The translations under genes and the position numbers were made by a program. This document shows positions 59,791-64,000 of a DNA stretch of 64,000 bases, one piece after another (position 1 is the first letter of the stretch; each line of letters opens with the position of its first letter). The notes beneath the pieces are model-generated. The model did no database searches. It saw nothing but the letters and a program-made list of their open reading frames with translations, and had not been told where the DNA came from. This DNA is from Holothuria scabra (taxonomy: Eukaryota; Echinodermata; Holothuroidea; Aspidochirotida; Holothuriidae): assembly GCA_037179385.1 (NCBI GenBank), contig CM074187.1:13083450-13147449 (forward strand), given 5' to 3'.

Positions 59791-60154
59791 TCTTAGGTGC
59801 AAATTTTTAATGGGACCACGTGGGCTTATCCATACGGGAACCAAGTCAACGTGTGTTAAATGTTGAAATGCTGGGGGAGATGACAAGGTCCATTCTTCCA
59901 TGAATTACGACCAATATGTTTCACCTACCTTTATAATTAATAGACGCCTCGTTCGCAGCTCAAGGTGAAGCTACATCTATATGATTACAATATAGATCTC
60001 GAAAAATAAAGCCGTTAAGAGTCGTTAACGATGTTTGCCTTGAGCCCCTTTACAGATTATGTGTAAGTACGCTACCACGAAACACAACTATCCACTTTCG
60101 CAGTCTAAGGTGTTCCTTTCTTCCTAAAAATATTTCTTTCTCACTCCTTGTCAG

Positions 60155-60622
60155 ATAATAAAGAGCTGGTGGTTGAAGTTGACAACGAGTGTTAAAGATG
60201 ATAGCCTAAACCAAGCCGAACACAAGAATCAAACTGAGTACAGAAATTGTACAGAAAACATAAATCAAACCCAGGGAACAAATGAAACCGATCTTGAGAT
60301 TCCAGTAGGAAACAACAATCAAACCGAGCACAGGAATCAAACCGATCACATACATGATATAGAAAACACAAACAAAACCCACAAAATAAATCAACCTGAA
60401 GACAAAAATCTAACTGAGAATAAAAGTCCACCTGAAAAAACTTATCCGGATTTTGCATGTCCTAAAAATTTAAAATGCGTGTTTTGGGACTCTGAAAAGT
60501 ACAAGGAAGGAAACACCACAAGTGGAGGATGGGTCGGAGATGGCTGCTCGCTCGAATATTCTAAGGATAGCAACGCTACAGAATGCCACTGCGATCGCTT
60601 GGCTAACTTTGCTCTTTTAATG
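60155..60622 (+). CDS. GAIN/GPS exon with Asn-Gln-Thr-rich insert and altered cleavage site
   Basis: 468 bp, 156 codons, phase 0-0, acceptor CTCACTCCTTGTCAG, donor TTAATG/GTAGGT. Residues about 20-100 form a hydrophilic linker built on N-Q-T-E-H-R-like repeats, with nine N-glycosylation sequons by my count. Then comes a full GPS motif: K-C-V-F-W-D, G-G-W-V-G-D-G-C, and C-H-C-D-R-L-A-N-F-A-L-L-M. The four cysteines and two tryptophans of the family are present. The cleavage tripeptide, normally His-Leu-Thr or His-Leu-Ser, is Arg-Leu-Ala, so the residues needed for autoproteolysis are missing. The receptor is therefore expected to stay in one piece. An upstream ORF start at TTG 60173 is not meaningful. 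Confidence 0.9.
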
Positions 60623-62180
60623 GTAGGTGCACCTCTGAGTCATTCTTGACATGTTTTTAAGTAAACAGTTTACAACAAAATATCTTACTGCATTGTTATC
60701 GAAGAATTGATGATGAAATGCAAAACAAGAATTGATAATGAACATGAAGAAATGCCTAACTATGTTACCAGTTTGCATGTAAGGGCGTCCTTACATGCAT
60801 GCACTTTGAAAAAAAAAAGCTTAGAAACGCTGTAAATTAACAGACCAAAATAAGAAGAAATATAACAGATAACAGAAAAGTTCTGGTAATAAGTTTCCAG
60901 AACTTTTCTGTAATCCTTTTTTATCTCTTTATTCTATCGATCTGTAAATCTACGGTAATTTTTACAGTGCAATCTGGTGCTACATACGCTAGAGTTTAAG
61001 GTTAAGTTTGGAATTTAACAAATTTGCGTATTTTGAAGAGTTAAAAAAAAATGGCATCACAGAGAGGGCCTTGGGAAGGCAATTCCTCCCCTTTGAAAAT
61101 GTTTGAGAGATTGGTTGCTTACATGCAATCTGGTGCCACAAAAGCTCCTTTTTGAAGTAAAATTTAAGTTGACTAAAGTACCTACTTTCATGATCTAAAA
61201 AAAGGTTTCCGCAAGTCGGGCCGTGGCCCAATGACCCCTGGGTACATTGCGCCGAATTTTGCACTTTATGCCTGAAAGACTATGTGAGAATTGTAGAGAC
61301 AAATGTGAATTCACCATTAAAAGAATAGTCCAGAACAAAATTTACGTTTAATGTGTTGAAAAGGAACACATTCTAAGCATTCTGGTGAATTTTCATTTGT
61401 TTCCATGTTCTGTTCTCGAGATATTGGCGAGTGAAGTTGACACATTTTCTATGAAAGTGAATTTGCTTGCCAATGTTTCATTTTTCTTTATGTTTAATCC
61501 TATTCTTCATCTTGGATTGATTAGGGGTGCCCTATCCCTGAAGCCATATGTTTCTAAAATTGCATTGCAAAGAATATACTGAAAGGTAAAGAGCAGTCCC
61601 CCAAACTTATGTTGAAGGAAAAGCTAAATAGCCCACTTTTCGTCTTATTTCACTTCAAAGTATCTTTCATTACATGTTATGATTTAACTATTGCATATTC
61701 AAGGTAAACCAAGCAGTTATATCTAGTAAATTTCACTTTGGAAAAGAAAAAACGTTGTCATGTGACTCCCAACAGCCAATCATGAAACTGGACAGTCTAC
61801 TACGCTACTTCAATTTGGGATGACTGCTCCTGCCCTTTCAGTCATCAGCATATCAGAGTTTACTTGAATAAAATCGGTGGTAACCTATAAAGAAAAACAA
61901 AACTTTGGCGAACAATGTGAACACACTCCATCACGCCTACTTGCTTCAAGTTCATTCTGTGTGGAAACATTGTCAAATTCAAGAGAACTCGAGAACCAAA
62001 CGTTGGAAATGAATAAAAGTTTTAAAAGAAAGCTCAGAGTATGTTCTTTCTTAACATATTAAACATAAATTGGTTCTAGAATATTCATTTAAATACGTCT
62101 TCCAGGCTGTATGAGCAACTCAAAAAACTTACTGAATTCCACTTCATTGTGATAAACTATTCTCTTTACTCCTAATTAAG
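60623..62180 (+). other. Intron between the GPS exon and the first membrane helix exon
   Basis: 1.56 kb. Holds a foldback repeat at 60801-60970 and otherwise no supported gene. The 61877-62062 ORF has no domain. Confidence 0.6.
60801..60970. repeat. Foldback MITE-like palindrome of about 170 bp
   Basis: GCACTTTGAAAAA on the left and TTTTTACAGTGC on the right are inverted, inner blocks CTGTAAATTAACAG / CTGTAAATCTACGG also pair, and the centre has a perfect CAGAAAAGTTCTGG / CCAGAACTTTTCTG stem around 60874-60914. The CTGTAAATTWACAG words resemble the termini of the element at 16811. Confidence 0.75.
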
Positions 62181-62290
62181 GATTCAAAAGGTGACATTGG
62201 GATCTTGGCTCTGGATATAATCAGCATGATCGGATGTGGTTTGTCTACCATTAGTCTCTTCGTAACCATTTTAACCTTCGTCTGCATCAA
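62181..62290 (+). CDS. First transmembrane helix exon of the adhesion-GPCR-like receptor
   Basis: 110 bp, phase 0 to 2, acceptor CCTAATTAAG, donor ATCAA/GTAAGT. It joins the GPS exon in frame and encodes D-S-K-G-D-I-G, then L-A-L-D-I-I-S-M-I-G-C-G-L-S-T-I-S-L-F and V-T-I-L-T-F-V-C-I. The I-I-S-x-I-G-C-G-(I/L)-S motif is a signature of helix 1 in adhesion GPCRs. The other six helices must lie beyond 64000, because the rest of the window is intron and transposon. Confidence 0.88.
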
Positions 62291-62553
62291 GTAAGTCACG
62301 TGTTACCTACTTAGTAGAAATGGTAAGACTATTCCGCTCAAGCAGGTGTAAGTGATAGTGATAGTTTTCTTTCAAGTCAAACTATTCAATGGTAAGTAGG
62401 AAGTTGACATGGATAAAGGGCAACGACATTTGACAGACCAAACAAATGCAAAAGTGTAGGACCCATATCTGGATAGGATAGAACATTCCGTTGCAGATCG
62501 TCTCACTTTTCTCACATTTCAAAATGTTGGCAAGGTATTACATAGGTTTAGTA
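62291..62553 (+). other. Intron after the first membrane helix exon
   Basis: About 260 bp without recognised features, followed by a transposon. Confidence 0.55.
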
Positions 62554-64000
62554 CAGTGGGGTAGCCAGGATGGGATTTTTGGAGGGGCCTAGGTAACAAG
62601 TGGGGGGGCCTGGAACCTCCGAGGGTCAGGCACGGCAAGACTATCTCAGCGGAGCGCCACCATCGGTTGGCCCGGAGCGTACAAGAAAATTTGGGGCTTT
62701 AAACCCCTCCAGATGGCCGGAAACGGCACTTTCCATGTGTTTTAAGCTGGATGTACCCAGCCTTGAAATACGAATCTCATGTCTGCGATGTCTCAATAAT
62801 GAGAATAAAAAATCAATCTATGAAAAATGGCAATACATACACTTTTTAGGGACCCCCAAACTGGGCACTTCTGATCTGTGACCCGGGGGATGAGACTAAA
62901 GGGAGCCGGTATCTTCCTTTCCCTTGGGAAAAATTGTGAACTTCAGAAGCACGTAGATCGCAAATACGGCAATATTTGAATCCAAGCGGAGCGCCACTAT
63001 CAGTTGGCGCGGAGAGTACAAGAAAATTTTGGGCTTTAAAACCCCTCCAGATGGCCGGAAACGGCACTTCCCACGTGTTTTAAACTGGATGTACCCAGCC
63101 GCAAATGCGGCAATATTTGAATGGATTTCAGCTTACCTAAGGCAGCACGTCACCCTTTAACAGGAAAACCAAACGTAGTTGTGTCCCCCCTCTGAGAAAC
63201 TTTCTTTGCGTTAGATTTCCTAGATGTAAAATGGTGCTATGTTTGGCAAAACTTTGAACTGATTATAGGCCTGAGCATGAAAAATATAAAAATATTTTTA
63301 GTTTTTGTAGAGATTTTACAAAAGACATACATACTACCAAAGAAACAATGTGCAAAATGGTGCAGCATTTGTTCATCGGTACATTTCGTAGTCAAAATTA
63401 AAATACTACGAATAAATCCCTCAAAATAATTGAACCTCAAAGCAGAAGTATGGATCATGTGGGAAATACATGAAATCCGGACCTTGTGGACATTTTGCAA
63501 ATCCCCCGGACGCCAGTGCTAACTACTAAAAAGAGGACTTGTCGAAAAAATCGTCCTACAGTGGCACTTGTCATGGGAAGGAGTGAGGCACGACATAGGC
63601 CTACTTGCTAAGGATGGAAGGGAAGAATTATCCGAAGGCAGTACCTTACCCTTATCTGCTTACGGCATATTTTGTGTATAATAAAGTATAGGAATGGTCG
63701 TGTAAGAGTGGTCTCCAGTGTACGATTGCCTTATTTTCAGTAAATCAATCAGCCATCCGAAAGGCAGAAAGGGTCTTAACCTAACAAAGTCACATTAAAG
63801 TTTGTCGTCGAGACTTTCGTTTCATCTTAGAAGTGAAATGCAATAAACGACAGTGCAGATCACAAACGGTAGGCCTATCTAATTTAGTGAAAGTAGGCAT
63901 TTTAAAGTTATTGCTTGATTTCATACGTGCGGACAAAATGTGTTTTACACACATTCATCCATATTTTTTTTTTTAAATTTTTGCACATTTTTTTATTTTT
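62554..64000. mobile_element. hAT-like nonautonomous transposon (copy 2), runs off the window
   Basis: Starts CAGTGGGGTAGCCAGGATGG, matching the 14714 copy (CAGTGGCGTAGCCAGGATGG), and stays alignable with it to the window end (for example CTTTCTTTGCGTTAGATTTC at about 63200 and at 15030). The target duplication at its left would be GTTTAGTA (62546-62553), but the right end is not in view. Compared with copy 1 it has an internal duplication: the block around AGCGGAGCGCCAC and CCAGATGGCCGG occurs at about 62650 and again at about 62985. Confidence 0.85.

Larger units (their letters stand above)
56444..60154 (+). other. 3.7-kb intron with two MITE copies
   Basis: Contains the MITEs at 57055 and 58420, an inverted repeat at 59477-59790, a 30-bp near-palindrome at about 58986-59018 (AAAAGCGTACACGC / GTATACGCTTTT) and a CCTGTCGAAAGAGGCGGCTA motif at 58028 of repeat-like character. 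No ORF in it shows a domain. Confidence 0.6.

Noticed and set aside
60055..60140. Alternative acceptor TTTACAG before the GPS exon
   Set aside because: The phase-0 frame from it meets a stop before joining the GPS frame, while the acceptor at 60154 is clean and keeps frame.
60192..60458. 88- and 62-residue - strand ORFs opposite the Asn-Gln-Thr-rich linker
   Set aside because: They are the reverse reading of a low-complexity coding repeat. The + strand frame continues into a clear GPS motif.

Overview
The window looks like the inside of one large, intron-rich animal gene on the + strand. The base composition is AT-rich, the introns have GT..AG borders, and transposons are dense. No prokaryotic gene organisation is visible. 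HYR (hyalin-repeat) domains combined with an adhesion-GPCR module point to an invertebrate deuterostome. An echinoderm, perhaps a sea cucumber, is my best guess, but this is inference from domain content only.

Layout. From 1 to about 29.3 kb lies a tandem array of 14 units of about 1.53 kb (array 1). Units 1-13 each carry one 246-bp exon with phase-1 borders on both sides that encodes one six-cysteine HYR domain. The exon of unit 14 is a relict. Units 1-5 are nearly identical even in their introns, and divergence rises toward unit 14. Transposons have split units 10, 12 and 14. From 29.3 to 36.4 kb an insertion holds a broken DIRS-like tyrosine-recombinase retrotransposon on the - strand. From 37.3 to 48.6 kb a second array repeats a 3.83-kb cassette three times. 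Each cassette has exons A, B and C (HYR) plus a dead exon D. From 50.4 to 62.3 kb the gene becomes single copy: one shorter HYR exon, a 16-residue exon, a Cys-containing exon resembling the pre-GAIN region of adhesion GPCRs, four exons covering the GAIN domain and GPS motif, and an exon for the first membrane helix. The remaining helices lie beyond the right edge, and the start of the gene lies before the left edge.

How it works together. All HYR exons are 1-1 symmetric, and the junctions into the GPCR part keep phase (1-1-1-0-0-1-0-0). At least 23 intact HYR domains could therefore be spliced in frame onto an adhesion-GPCR core, giving a very long extracellular stalk on a membrane receptor. 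The GPS keeps its cysteines and tryptophans but reads R-L-A where cleavable receptors have H-L-T/S, so autoproteolysis is predicted to be lost. Near-identity of the repeats and mosaic units indicate ongoing unequal crossing-over or gene conversion, so repeat number probably varies between individuals.

Mobile DNA includes hAT-like elements with 8-bp target duplications, TTAA-bounded MITEs, a TA-flanked inverted-repeat element, the DIRS-like element and several foldback repeats. No tRNA, rRNA or CRISPR was seen. Exon borders come from splice signals and frame only, and transcript data were not available.
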